The notes beneath the pieces are model-generated. The model was not told where the DNA came from and did no database searches. It was given only the letters and a program-made list of their open reading frames with translations. Positions 7,310 through 15,950 of a stretch of 53,107 nt of DNA are shown in pieces. The stretch is from Frankia sp. AiPa1 (lineage in GTDB: Bacteria > Actinomycetota > Actinomycetes > Frankiales > Frankiaceae), in NCBI RefSeq assembly GCF_023243075.1, contig NZ_JALKFZ020000166.1, positions 1 through 53,107 of the forward strand, in the 5' to 3' direction. Made by a program: the position numbers and the translations under genes. Within the stretch, counting starts at the first letter, position 1, and every line of letters starts with the position of its first letter.

Positions 7310-8524
7310 TCAGCCCTTGACGCACAGGACGGCTCGCAGCTCTGCGACGATCTCCACGAGATCGGTCTGGGCGGCGAGCACGCGGTCGATGTCCTTGTAG
7401 GCGGCGGGGATCTCGTCGAGGACGCCGCGGTCCTTGCGGCACTCCACGCCGCTGGTCTGGGCCTCGAGATCGGAGACGGTGAAGGTGCGCCGCGCCTGGT
7501 TGCGGCTCATCGTCCGCCCGGCGCCGTGACTGGCCGAGTGGAACGAGTCGGGGTTGCCTCGCCCACGGACCAGGTAGGAGCGAGTGCCCATCGACCCGGG
7601 GATGATGCCCATTTCCCCGGCTCGCGCCGAGATCGCGCCCTTGCGGGTGACCAGCACGTCGGCGCCGAAGTGGTGCTCGGCCGCCACGTAGTTGTGGTGG
7701 CAGTTCACCAGCGCGAACGCGGCGTCGCCCGCGTGCGGCCCGTGCTCGGGCGGGGTCGGGAGCCGAAGCGCCGGCAGCCGGGTGTGCAGTGCCCGTGCCG
7801 CGGCGGCGAGCATCGCGTCGCGATTGCGCCGGGCGTAGGCCTGCGCCCAGTCGAGGTCGTGACGGTAGGCGCGCATCTGCGGTGTGCCGGCGAGGAAGAC
7901 GGCGAGGTTACGGTCGGGCAGGCCCGCGTTGTGCTCGAGGGTACGGGCCACCCCGATGTGCGCCTCGGCGACCTCCTTACCGATGTTGCGGGACCCGGAG
8001 TGCAGCATGATCCAGACAGCGTCGTCAGCGTCCAGGCACACCTCGACGAAATGGTTACCGGACCCCAGCGTGCCCAGCTGCGCCATCGCCCGGCCCAACC
8101 GGCCCTGCACCTTCGGGTGCAGATCGCCGAAGGTGGACCACAGGTCGTCCTGCGCCCGTGCGCGGGTGGTCGGCTCGGGGTGGCTGTTCATGCCGACCGG
8201 GATCGCCGCCTCCAGCGCGTGGCGCAGGGCCGCCAGGTCGTCGGGCAGATCGGCGGCGGTCAGGTTGGTCCGTGCCGCCGCCATCCCGCAGCCGATGTCC
8301 ACCCCGACCGCGGCCGGGGACACCGCGTCCCGCAGCGCGATGACCGACCCCACGGCGGCGCCGTAGCCGAGGTGCACATCCGGCATCACCGCGACGTGGT
8401 GGTGGACGTAGGGCAGGGATGCGACATTGCGCAGCTGGTCGAGCGTGCCGCTTTCGATCTCCTCGGGACGCGTCCACAGCCAGATGGGGTGCGCGGCGCC
8501 GGCAAGCGTCGCGACGGGACTCAT
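7310..8524 (-). CDS. rtcB: RtcB family RNA-splicing ligase
   Basis: RtcB joins RNA 2',3'-cyclic phosphate or 3'-phosphate ends to 5'-OH ends with GTP and Mn2+. The 404-aa product matches the family size. It shows VGVDIGCGM (metal-binding Asp and Cys at about residues 76 and 79), GSGNHFVE, HSGSRNIG, NCHHNYVAAE, GSMGTRSYLV and SHGAGRTMSR (the guanylated histidine region). ATG 8524 follows GAGAGGAAG; the longer open frame to 8794 lacks family sequence. No RtcR regulator, archease or rtcA is adjacent, so its role (tRNA or rRNA repair) cannot be told from context. Confidence 0.95.
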   Translation of the reverse strand: MSPVATLAGAAHPIWLWTRPEEIESGTLDQLRNVASLPYVHHHVAVMPDVHLGYGAAVGSVIALRDAVSPAAVGVDIGCGMAAARTNLTAADLPDDLAALRHALEAAIPVGMNSHPEPTTRARAQDDLWSTFGDLHPKVQGRLGRAMAQLGTLGSGNHFVEVCLDADDAVWIMLHSGSRNIGKEVAEAHIGVARTLEHNAGLPDRNLAVFLAGTPQMRAYRHDLDWAQAYARRNRDAMLAAAARALHTRLPALRLPTPPEHGPHAGDAAFALVNCHHNYVAAEHHFGADVLVTRKGAISARAGEMGIIPGSMGTRSYLVRGRGNPDSFHSASHGAGRTMSRNQARRTFTVSDLEAQTSGVECRKDRGVLDEIPAAYKDIDRVLAAQTDLVEIVAELRAVLCVKG

Positions 8525-8790
8525 CAGAGCACTTCCTCTCGGGTGATTGTCGGGCGCCGGCCGCGGGCCGGTCGCGTCCCGCGGCCGGCGGGATGCCGTC
8601 GACACCGCCGTCGGTAACAAGCCGATTTCTCCCGGATCGCGGCACGTTATTACCGAAATTGGACGCGGGTGATTTCGGCCGGCCGGGGGATGGCTTCCGG
8701 TGGCCTGCGGTCGGTTCAGGATGCCCGAACCCGACTGGTTTCGCGAGCCATTTATGCCCGCGTCGACCGGCGCTCCACCGAGCGCGGCGT

Positions 8791-9414
8791 TCATGGTCGC
8801 GCTGGCGGTCCACCCCGATTGTTTCCCCCAGGTTGCGGTCCCGCGGCGGGCGACCCGGGAGCCTGCTTCAGCACCTCGAGCAGGGGGCGTATCGCGACAG
8901 GTACTGGTTCGGCGACGGTGAGCTCCGCGTGTTGCCCCGACCAGCTGATCTCCAGCAGGTAGGTGAACCGGTCGGCGCCAACCTGGCGGGAAGCCGCCGT
9001 GCTCGGGCCGTCAGGGTCGGGGGACAGCTGCTCGACGGCGAGGGCCGCCAGCTCGCGCAGCCGAGCGGCAGCGATGTCAGACAGGTCCGTGGTGTCCAGC
9101 ACGCGTCGAACGGGGATGCCAAGCACCCCACCCGAGCGGGTCGCCGCCACCCGCACATGTCCCGCCGCTGCCGGGTCCGCCGCATCGAGGGCGCGCCCGC
9201 CGGGCCTGTCCGGCCCTGGGCTCGGGCCGTCATGTCCGCCGGCGTCTGGGCCGGCAGCACCCGGGACGGGGGCGGCGGGTCCGCTCGTGGCGGGCTCGCC
9301 GGTGTCGGGTCGGCTGGTCCCGGGTCCGCTGGTCCCGGGTCGGCCGGTCCTGGGTCGGCCGGTTTTGGGTCGGCTGGTGTCGCGGTCGTTCGCGGGGTCG
9401 GGGCAGGGCCTCAT
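8791..9414 (-). CDS. Emfourin-like (protealysin inhibitor) protein with Pro/Gly-rich N-terminus
   Basis: The C-terminal ~100 residues match the emfourin family: VRVAATRSGGVLGIPV, RVLDTTDLSDIAAARLREL, DRFTYLLEISW, and AVPIRP-like AIRPLLEVLK. Emfourins inhibit M4 metalloproteases of the protealysin type and are normally encoded beside their target protease. Here no M4 protease is seen on either side. The N-terminal ~90 residues are a low-complexity tract of TGRP/TSGP-like units encoded by a 15-bp minisatellite. The 207-aa length is about double a typical emfourin. The start at ATG 9414 is reasonable but not certain. Confidence 0.7.
   Translation of the reverse strand: MRPCPDPANDRDTSRPKTGRPRTGRPGTSGPGTSRPDTGEPATSGPAAPVPGAAGPDAGGHDGPSPGPDRPGGRALDAADPAAAGHVRVAATRSGGVLGIPVRRVLDTTDLSDIAAARLRELAALAVEQLSPDPDGPSTAASRQVGADRFTYLLEISWSGQHAELTVAEPVPVAIRPLLEVLKQAPGSPAAGPQPGGNNRGGPPARP
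9301..9390. repeat. 15-bp tandem repeat, six units
   Basis: Six imperfect copies of a 15-mer like GGTCCTGGGTCGGCC at 9301, 9316, 9331, 9346, 9361 and 9376. It is in frame within the emfourin-like gene and encodes five-residue repeats. Copy number could change without a frameshift. Confidence 0.9.
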
Positions 9415-9803
9415 CCCGTCATCCTGCGCCGTGCGGGCGTCGCTGTCCGGCCGGCGTGGTCAGGTCGGTGAAGTCGGTGACGACGGCTTTGGCGGCGCCA
9501 CCCGGATCGGCGTACGGACGCCCGCCGACAAACGGAATATCCGCATTCAACGTCGAGGCGCATCTGTTCCGGCATTGCGGGCGTTCACTGCCGGGAACCC
9601 GTTATCTGGTTGGTTTCCGATGGTTGGACGTCCAGGGATCCGTCCGGCGCGGACGGGTACGACTACGACGTGATTACCAGAACAGCCGGGATGCGTTCTC
9701 TTGGTTCCCTGGGCCGCGTAGTGTCCTACCCGTATACAGCGCTATTTTCGATGGTTTCCGATCGTAGGACGTCCTGCGATCCACGCGTGTAGAGGGGGTC
9801 GGC
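9415..9803. other. Gene-free divergent interval with duplicated palindromes
   Basis: No convincing gene. It separates the divergent emfourin-like and E1-alpha genes and is less GC-rich than its surroundings in the last 200 bp. The main content is a pair of ~30-bp direct repeats (9612..9641 and 9753..9782), listed separately. Confidence 0.6.
9612..9782. promoter_or_regulatory. Duplicated operator-like palindromes upstream of the E1-alpha gene
   Basis: Two direct repeats 141 bp apart (9612..9641, 9753..9782) match at 26 of 30 positions. Each is centred on a perfect 10-bp palindrome: TGGACGTCCA (9625..9634) and AGGACGTCCT (9766..9775). The outer bases of the palindrome differ between copies, yet both keep symmetry. 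The second extends to a 22-bp inverted repeat (9760..9781) with one mismatched pair. It ends 22 bp before the E1-alpha start. Likely paired sites for a dimeric regulator; the identity is unknown. Confidence 0.6.
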
Positions 9804-11186
9804 ATGAATGTTGCGCAAAGGCCGGAGCTGATTGCCGGACAGCTGGCGCCGCGGTCGGATACGTCCGTTGTCGCGGCAACCATGGCGCAGGCGTCCGCAC
9901 CCCCGCACGTGGTGGCGGCGCCGGTGGGAACCACGCCGGTGAGCCCCGTACCGGGGGGTCCGGTACCGAGGGGGCCGGCGCCGGGGGGTGTGCCCCCTCG
10001 GCCGGCGCCGCCCGATCACACCGGCCCGGCGTCGGCGCTGGCGGCCGCTGTGCAGGAAGCCACGCGGGCCCACCGCGCGGCGGATGCCGGCGCGGGGCCT
10101 GCCGGTGAACTCGCCGACGCGGGGATCCGGCTGCTTGCCCCCGACGGCACCCTCGTTCCTGACCCGCGCTTCGACGTGCTCGCCGACCACGACCTGCGCC
10201 AGGCGTTCTACCGTTCGATGGTCCTCGCCCGGCGGCTGGACGCCGAGGCCACGGCGCTGCAGCGCCAGGGCGAGCTGGTGCTCTGGATCCCGCTGCGCGG
10301 GCAGGAGGCCGCCCAGGTCGGGTCGGCGCAGGCCGCCGGTGCGCGGGACTTCATCTTCCCCAGCTACCGTGAGCACGCGGTCGCCTGGCACCGGGGGGTG
10401 CCGGCCGGCGAGGTGCTGCGCCTGCTGCGCGGCATCAGCCACGACGGGTGGGATCCCGCCGCGCACAACATGGCGAACTACACGATCGTGCTCGCCTCGC
10501 AGACCCTGCACGCCGTCGGCTACGGAATGGGCGTCCTGCTCGACGGGGACGTCGGCACCGGCGACCCTGAGCGGGACACCGCCGTGCTCGTCTACCTCGG
10601 TGACGGGGCGATGAGCCAGGGTGACGCGAACGAGGCGTTCGTCTGGGCGGCGAGCTTCGGCGCGCCGGTGGTGTTTCTCTGCCAGAACAACCAGTGGGCG
10701 ATCTCGACGCCGGCCCGGCGGCAGTCGCCGGTGCACCTGGCCCGTCGCGCGGACGGTTTCGGGTTCCCGGGCCTGCGGGTCGACGGCAATGACGTGCTCG
10801 CCATGCACGCGGTCACCAGCTGGGCGCTGGCCCATGCGCGTGGTGGCGGGGGCCCGGTGCTCATCGAGGCGAACACCTACCGGATGGCCCCCCACACCAC
10901 CTCCGACGACGCGACCCGCTACCAGCCGGCCAACGAGCTTGCCGCCTGGGCGGCCCGTGACCCGATCGAACGGCTGCGCCGGATGCTCGCCGCGGACGTC
11001 GACGCTGGCTGGTTCGACGAGATCGACGAGCTGGCCGCCCAGACGGCGGCCGAGCTGCGCCGCGACTGCCTTGCCCTCGACCCGCCGCCACCCGCGAGCA
11101 TGCTCGATCACGTGTACGCCGAGGAGACCGCGCAGGAGCGCGACCAGCGCACCTGGTTCACCGCCTACCGGGACTCCTTCCTTTGA
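9804..11186 (+). CDS. Thiamine-PP-dependent 2-oxo acid dehydrogenase E1 component, alpha subunit
   Basis: E1-alpha subunits (pyruvate or branched-chain 2-oxo acid dehydrogenase) decarboxylate 2-oxo acids with thiamine diphosphate. Clear motifs are YRSMVLARRLD, LWIPLRGQEA, FPSYREH, the ThDP site GDGAMSQGDANEAF with QNNQWAIS, and EANTYRMAPHTTSDD. The core starts near residue 115; before it lies an Ala/Pro/Gly-rich leader of about 75 residues (VSPVPGGPVPRGPAPGG) that is not part of the fold. The product is 460 aa. No E1-beta, E2 or E3 gene follows; the next gene is an aldehyde dehydrogenase. ATG 9804 is preceded by GAGGGGGTC. Confidence 0.9.
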   Translation: MNVAQRPELIAGQLAPRSDTSVVAATMAQASAPPHVVAAPVGTTPVSPVPGGPVPRGPAPGGVPPRPAPPDHTGPASALAAAVQEATRAHRAADAGAGPAGELADAGIRLLAPDGTLVPDPRFDVLADHDLRQAFYRSMVLARRLDAEATALQRQGELVLWIPLRGQEAAQVGSAQAAGARDFIFPSYREHAVAWHRGVPAGEVLRLLRGISHDGWDPAAHNMANYTIVLASQTLHAVGYGMGVLLDGDVGTGDPERDTAVLVYLGDGAMSQGDANEAFVWAASFGAPVVFLCQNNQWAISTPARRQSPVHLARRADGFGFPGLRVDGNDVLAMHAVTSWALAHARGGGGPVLIEANTYRMAPHTTSDDATRYQPANELAAWAARDPIERLRRMLAADVDAGWFDEIDELAAQTAAELRRDCLALDPPPPASMLDHVYAEETAQERDQRTWFTAYRDSFL

Positions 11187-11289
11187 CCGCCGCGGTTGCG
11201 GCGACCACTGCCGTTCCCGAGGCTGCCGCCGTTCCCGAGGCTGCCGCCGTTCCGGCGACCACCGCCGGTCCGGGGCAGGATGCTGGCTT

Positions 11290-12852
11290 GTGACTGATTC
11301 CGCAGCGGCGACCGCCGCCGACCATGACCGTATGGCCCCGACGGGCGGGGGTGGCCCGGGCGCGACGTTCGCCTCGCTCAACCCGGCGACCGGCGCGGTG
11401 GTCGGGCGCTTTCCCGTCCATGGCGAGACCGAGGTCGCGGCGGCGGTGGCCGCGGCCCGGGCCGCCGCGACCTGGTGGGCGGGGCTGGGCCACGCCGCGC
11501 GCCGTGAGCGACTGCTGCGCTGGGCGGCGCGGCTCGCCCGCGACGACCGGGACCTGGTCGCGCTGTTGCACACCGAGAACGGCAAGACCGCCGGGGACGC
11601 CCGGATCGAGCTGCTGCTCATGCTCGAGCACATCCGCTGGGCGGCCCGTCACGCCGGGCGGGTGCTGCGCGGACGACGGGTCCTGCCCGGGCCGTTCCTC
11701 GCCGACCACACCGCCCGGGTGGACTATCTGCCACTCGGGGTCGTCGGCGTCATCGGGCCGTGGAACTACCCGCTGTTCACCCCGACCGGGTCGATCGCCT
11801 ACGCGCTGGCCGCCGGCAACACGGTGGTGTTCAAGCCCAGCGAGTACACACCGGCGCTGGGCCTGCGGCTCGCGAGCAGCTTCGCCGCCGCCAACCCGGA
11901 CGCACCCACGGGCGTGCTCGGCGTCGTCACCGGCCTCGGCGCGACGGGGGCCGCCCTGTGCACCGCCGGCGTCGACAAGATCGCCTTCACCGGGTCGGCC
12001 CAGACCGGGCGGGCGGTGATGGCCGCCTGCGCCACCCGGCTGACCCCACTGGTCATGGAGTGCGGCGGCAAGGACCCCCTCCTCGTCGCCGACGACGCCA
12101 ACGTCCGCGCCGCCGCGCGGGCCACCGCCTGGGGCGCCATGGCCAATGCGGGCCAGGCCTGCCTCGGGGTCGAACGGGTCTACGTCACCGCCACCGTCGC
12201 CGTGGCCTACCTGGACGCGCTGCGCCGGGAACTCGACGGTGTCCACCCGGGCGTCGCGGCGGACGCACCCTACGGGCCGATGACCATGCCCACCCAGATC
12301 GACGTGGTGCGCCGTCAGGTCGACGACGCGCTCGCCCGCGGCGCCACGGCCCTCGTCGGCGGCCCGCACGCGTTTGGGGAGCGGGCCATCGCGCCGATCG
12401 TGCTCCTCGACGTTCCCGAGGACGCCGAGGTCATGCGGGCCGAGACGTTCGGCCCGGTCGTCACCGTGCGCACCGTGGCCGACATCGACGAGGCCGTGTC
12501 GCTCGCCAACGCCACCCCCTACGGCCTCGGCGCCACCGTGTTCTCCCGCCGGCACGGCAACGAGATCGCCGCCCGGTTGGACACCGGGATGGTCTCCGTC
12601 AACGCGGTCCAGTCGTTCGCCGGCATCCCGGCGCTGCCCTTCGGCGGCCGGGGTGAGAGCGGGTTCGGCCGGGTGCATGGCGCCGACGGACTACGCGAGT
12701 TCGTCCGCCCCCGGTCGGTGGCGACCCGGCGCCTGGCCCTGCCCGGCACCACCCTGACGACCTTCCACCGCCCACCGGGGCTACTCGCCGCCGCCGCCCG
12801 CCTCGCCCGCCTGCGCCACACCCGAGTCGGGCGGGATCGAACGCCGCATTGA
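11290..12852 (+). CDS. Aldehyde dehydrogenase family protein
   Basis: NAD(P)-dependent oxidation of an aldehyde to the acid. Seen: GVVGVIGPWNYPLFTP, VVFKPSEYTPALG, FTGSAQTGRAVM, the general-base glutamate in VMECGGKDP, and the catalytic cysteine in NAGQACLGVERVY. Also present are ETFGPVVTV and PFGGRGESGFGR. The 520-aa length is slightly long because of an N-terminal lead and a C-terminal TTFHRPPG tail resembling membrane-proximal ALDHs. GTG 11290 follows GGGGCAGGATG; the frame is open far upstream but overlaps the E1-alpha gene there. About 100 bp, including an 18-bp repeat, separates the two genes, so they probably form one operon. Confidence 0.92.
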   Translation: MTDSAAATAADHDRMAPTGGGGPGATFASLNPATGAVVGRFPVHGETEVAAAVAAARAAATWWAGLGHAARRERLLRWAARLARDDRDLVALLHTENGKTAGDARIELLLMLEHIRWAARHAGRVLRGRRVLPGPFLADHTARVDYLPLGVVGVIGPWNYPLFTPTGSIAYALAAGNTVVFKPSEYTPALGLRLASSFAAANPDAPTGVLGVVTGLGATGAALCTAGVDKIAFTGSAQTGRAVMAACATRLTPLVMECGGKDPLLVADDANVRAAARATAWGAMANAGQACLGVERVYVTATVAVAYLDALRRELDGVHPGVAADAPYGPMTMPTQIDVVRRQVDDALARGATALVGGPHAFGERAIAPIVLLDVPEDAEVMRAETFGPVVTVRTVADIDEAVSLANATPYGLGATVFSRRHGNEIAARLDTGMVSVNAVQSFAGIPALPFGGRGESGFGRVHGADGLREFVRPRSVATRRLALPGTTLTTFHRPPGLLAAAARLARLRHTRVGRDRTPH

Positions 12853-12892
12853 TGTCAGAGCGATGCCGCACTGATGCCGCGGCGGCGGGCCC

Positions 12893-13492
12893 TCAGGCGG
12901 CGGGCCGGTCGGCGGTGACGACCGCGAGGTCGCGCCGCATCCAGACCACGTCGGGGTCCAGGCCTGCCTGGCGTAGCCAGTCGAGCTGGTCCGGCAGGGG
13001 GCTCGGCTGGTCGTGCGCGCCGTCGACGGGTGTGACCAGGTCGGCGGGATCGGTCGGAACCACCACGTCGGCGAGGACGAAGCGCCCGCCCGGCGCGAGC
13101 ACCACGGCGATCCGGGCGAACAGGTCCGCCTTGCCTGCGGCGTCCAGATGATGCACGGCGAGCGCGGAGATCACCAGGTCGAACGGACCGGCGGGCAGCG
13201 GGTCCTCGAGCCGGCCGACGACAAACCGCGCTGTGGGGGCGGCATCCCGCACCAGGGCCCTGGCCAGCTCGAGCATGCCGGGATTCTCGTCCAGCGCGAC
13301 GAGGCGGGCCCGCGGATGAACGGCGAGCACCCGCCGCGCGGTCTGCCCCGTGCCGGCGCCGAGGTCCAGCATGCGGTCCACCGGCCGGCCGGCGCTCGCG
13401 GCGGCGAGCTCGTCCTGCAGGCGCTCGTAGTCGGGCACCTCGGCACGCATCATCTCCAGATAGGTCTGCGGATCGAAATGGAACTGCGACAT
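12893..13492 (-). CDS. Class I SAM-dependent methyltransferase
   Basis: A 199-aa Rossmann methyltransferase. Motif I is DLGAGTGQTARRVL, motif II region LVALDENPGMLE, then VISALAVHHLD and LAPGGRFVLADVV. The start MSQFHFDPQTYLEMM is typical of the small ubiE-like group. The substrate is unknown. It converges on the ALDH gene and diverges from the next secreted protein. Confidence 0.88.
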   Translation of the reverse strand: MSQFHFDPQTYLEMMRAEVPDYERLQDELAAASAGRPVDRMLDLGAGTGQTARRVLAVHPRARLVALDENPGMLELARALVRDAAPTARFVVGRLEDPLPAGPFDLVISALAVHHLDAAGKADLFARIAVVLAPGGRFVLADVVVPTDPADLVTPVDGAHDQPSPLPDQLDWLRQAGLDPDVVWMRRDLAVVTADRPAA

Positions 13493-13642
13493 CGTTCCCG
13501 TCCTAGCAGCTACGGATTGTCACCGGCCGGCCGTCCATGGCGGACGTATCGGGCGACATTGTGCCCGTAACCCCCGCGCCGCCGGCATGCCCCGAACGGG
13601 GCATCTAGCGTGGTCGGGTCAACACGGAACCTGGGGGTTCTC

Positions 13643-14221
13643 ATGACTCTACGTCGCAATCTTGCCGCGTCGATGCTGGTCGGCGCGCTCGGATTCACCG
13701 GTGGGCTCACCGCGGCCGCGTCTGCCGCCTCGGCCGCGCCCGCCGCCTCGGCCACCTCCGGTGCCTTCAGTCCGGCAGCCGCATCCAGCCCGGGCGGGGG
13801 CGAGCCGGGCGGTGCGAGCGCGGCGCAGACCGCCGCGCAAAACACTGCGAAGGCCGCCTCCGTCGTGCGGGCGGCCGGGTACACGCCGATCTCCCTCGCC
13901 GGGTACGACGCGGGCAACGACCTGAGCGTGATTGTCGGCCTGCTGTCGACGTCCGGGGACGGGCACCCGCAGCGGGCGTTCCTGTTCCACCACAGCACGC
14001 TCGTCGGCTACGACGCGCCGCAGCCGAGCGCGACGATCCGCTGGATCTGGTCGACCGACCGGGAGATCGCTCTGCAGTACGACCTGTACCGGCCGGGCGA
14101 CCCGATGTGCTGCCCGAGCGCCGGCGGGGCCACGGTGCGCTTCGCCTGGAACGGCGCCGGGGTCAGCCGGCTCGACCCGCTGCCCAGCGCCGACACGTCG
14201 GCCGTGACCAGCCGCCGCTGA
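13643..14221 (+). CDS. Secreted LppP/LprE-like protein
   Basis: The N-terminal MTLRRNLAASMLVGALGF signal peptide ends in an Ala-rich AxA region without a lipobox cysteine, so it is secreted rather than lipidated. After an Ala/Gly/Pro-rich spacer, the C-terminal half matches the LppP/LprE family of actinobacterial envelope proteins: FLFHHSTLVGYD, ALQYDLYRPGDPMCCPSGG-like (PMCCPSAGG) and VRFAWNG. The two adjacent cysteines are a family mark. Function unknown. ATG 13643 follows CTGGGGGT; 192 aa. Confidence 0.8.
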   Translation: MTLRRNLAASMLVGALGFTGGLTAAASAASAAPAASATSGAFSPAAASSPGGGEPGGASAAQTAAQNTAKAASVVRAAGYTPISLAGYDAGNDLSVIVGLLSTSGDGHPQRAFLFHHSTLVGYDAPQPSATIRWIWSTDREIALQYDLYRPGDPMCCPSAGGATVRFAWNGAGVSRLDPLPSADTSAVTSRR

Positions 14222-14242
14222 GCACGGGCAACCCGACGTCGG

Positions 14243-14275
14243 CCGATCGGCGGGATCCTCCCTCCCGCCGATCGG
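14243..14275. terminator. Convergent terminator hairpin
   Basis: Perfect 12-bp arms CCGATCGGCGGG (14243..14254) and CCCGCCGATCGG (14264..14275) with a 9-nt loop. It sits between the convergent LppP-like and epimerase genes. Confidence 0.8.
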
Positions 14276-14306
14276 AGGGAGGGGCCGCGCCGGGGCCGCG
14301 CAACGC

Positions 14307-14732
14307 TCAGTGGCCGCCTGCGGCCTCGACCAGTTCGGTGAGCACGCCGCCGAGGGCCTTTGGATGGACGAACGCGATCCGGCTGCCGGCGGTGCCGTGC
14401 ACGGGCGTGGTGTTGACCAGGTCGAACCCGGTGGTGGTGAGAGCGGCCAGGGCGCTGTCGATGTCGGCCACGCCGTAGGCGATGTGGTGAATGCCCGGGC
14501 CACGCTTGTCGAGGAACTTCCCGACCGGGCTGTCAGCGCGCAGCGGCTCCAGCAGCTGGACGTAGGAGCTGCCGGCCTCACCGCTGTTCACCAGCAGCAT
14601 CGCCTCACGCACACCCTGGCGCTCGTTGTCCTCCTGGTGCACCACCTTGAGCCCGAACGCCACCTCATAGCGAGGAATAGCTTCCGTCAGCGATGCCACC
14701 GCGATACCCACATGGTCGATCCTGCTCAGCAC
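14307..14732 (-). CDS. mce: Methylmalonyl-CoA epimerase
   Basis: Interconverts (2R)- and (2S)-methylmalonyl-CoA in propionyl-CoA metabolism. The 141-aa protein is one VOC-fold unit with the expected metal ligands: His in RIDHVGIAV, His in GIHHIAYGV and Glu in LTELVE. Also typical are KVVHQEDNERQGVREAML and FVHPKALGGVL. GTG 14732 has GGAGGG upstream; the longer frame to 14978 is not family-like. Its mutase partner is not in the window. Confidence 0.93.
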   Translation of the reverse strand: MLSRIDHVGIAVASLTEAIPRYEVAFGLKVVHQEDNERQGVREAMLLVNSGEAGSSYVQLLEPLRADSPVGKFLDKRGPGIHHIAYGVADIDSALAALTTTGFDLVNTTPVHGTAGSRIAFVHPKALGGVLTELVEAAGGH

Positions 14733-15084
14733 AACGCCCTCCTCGCTCCACCGCCGGCACGCCCCGCCGGCCGGGCCGGGTGCACCAGGCCTTCGGCCCG
14801 GCCGGCATCGGGTCCCGGTCCGGTCCGGTCCGGTCCCCAAGCGTGCCTGGTGACCATGCTGGCGTCGACTGATACGGGCCAGTGGGGGACGTGATCGTCG
14901 TCGCGTCCGCGGGGTCCGGCATCGCGGATCGAGGTGAGGTGGATGCGGGACGTGATCGTGAGTGGGCGCTCCGTTCACGGAACGCGGTGGCAGCTGCCGG
15001 TATCGGCATGCTGTCCGGAAGGTCGTAGAGTGTTTGCTTATTCAGCCTTGCTCCGGACGTCGAGACACCAACGTTAGGGTCGCC
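14733..15084. other. Divergent intergenic region
   Basis: About 350 bp between the epimerase and the first MerR gene, carrying both promoters. A 5-bp repeat (GGTCC x4) lies near 14815..14836. No operator-like symmetry or gene stands out. The last 70 bp before the MerR start are the least GC-rich. Confidence 0.5.
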
Positions 15085-15543
15085 TTGTCCACGACGCGTC
15101 GCGATTCATCCACCGTCCCCGCATCCACAGTGCTCGGCGGCCAGGCCGCCGGCGCGACGAGGTATCAGATCGGTGAGGTGGCCGAGCGGGTCGGGCTCTC
15201 GCTGCGGACGGTCCGGTACTACGAGGAGGCCGGCCTGCTCACGACGGCCGGCCGTACCCCGGGTGGTTTCCGGCTGTACGGCGATGCCGCGATCGACCGG
15301 CTGCTGGTCATCAAGAAGATGAAGTCCCTCGGATTCACCCTTGAGGAGATGCGTTCCCTGCTCTCCGTGCGCGACGAGCTGGCCGATACGGCGCTGTCCG
15401 ACGCGCGCCGCGGCGAGCTCCGTGAGCTGCTGCGCACCTGGGTCGTGCTGGCGGAGGAGAAACTGGCCACCCTGCGGGCCCAGGCCGGCGTCGCCGAGGA
15501 TTTCGTCATCGGACTTCACGGCGACGCGGACCGTTCCACGTGA
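15085..15543 (+). CDS. MerR family transcriptional regulator (paralogue 1)
   Basis: A MerR winged-helix domain: RYQIGEVAERVGLSLRTVRYYEEAGLL, GGFRLYGDAAIDRLLVIKKMKSLGFTLEEM (residues about 30-95). A helical dimerisation segment and a short C-terminus (152 aa) follow. No obvious metal-binding cysteines are present. The start is taken as TTG 15085: upstream of it is TAGGGTCG, and the second paralogue has the same TAGGGTCG then TTG-TCC-AC start context. That similarity is the main evidence for the unusual TTG. The two regulators share MKxLGFTxEEMRSLL and AEDFxIGL. Confidence 0.88.
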   Translation: MSTTRRDSSTVPASTVLGGQAAGATRYQIGEVAERVGLSLRTVRYYEEAGLLTTAGRTPGGFRLYGDAAIDRLLVIKKMKSLGFTLEEMRSLLSVRDELADTALSDARRGELRELLRTWVVLAEEKLATLRAQAGVAEDFVIGLHGDADRST

Positions 15544-15950
15544 AAGACTGACCGCGAAAGGCGCGACGCGTCGGCCGAGCCCGTCCGGAGTGATCCGCCC
15601 TACCCCGACCGGCGTCGGCGCGCGACTCGTCGGGGGCGCGGGTGATCGGTGAACGGCGAGCGACGCAGTAGGTTTCGGGTGAGCGGTAGTTTTCGGGAGT
15701 TCCGTAGTTTCCGGGAGTTCAAGGCCCCGCTCCGTGCATCCCGCCGGCAGACGGATCCAGGGCGTCGGTGCTCCGTCGGGGTCGGTACCGCGTCGGTGCC
15801 GGCCGACACCGGGGCAACACCCATGGCGGCCGCGCCCTGACCAGACGCTGCCCGGCGGGCACCATCAGAACAGGCATGAGAACCAGGCACCACCGTGGCA
15901 TGACCGATGTTCGACGCATCCGCTGTCCCGCTCCCGTGAATAGGGTCGAA
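15544..15950. other. Interval between the MerR paralogues
   Basis: About 400 bp without a convincing gene. Two direct copies of a motif like GTAGTTTCCGGGAGTTC lie at about 15682..15720. It is less GC-rich there and probably carries the promoter of the second MerR gene. Confidence 0.5.

Noticed and set aside
5607..7442. 611-codon minus-strand open frame
   Set aside because: Antisense to TetR, GNAT and ogt genes; low-complexity Arg/Pro content.
8525..8790. Possible small gene between rtcB and the emfourin gene
   Set aside because: Short frames here lack coding bias and homology; best read as the rtcB upstream region.
10621..11289. Upstream extension of the aldehyde dehydrogenase frame
   Set aside because: Out-of-frame overlap with E1-alpha; Arg/Ser-rich without homology. 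GTG 11290 has a ribosome site.
9726..11633. 635-codon minus-strand open frame
   Set aside because: Antisense to the E1-alpha gene with its ThDP motif; no recognisable domain.
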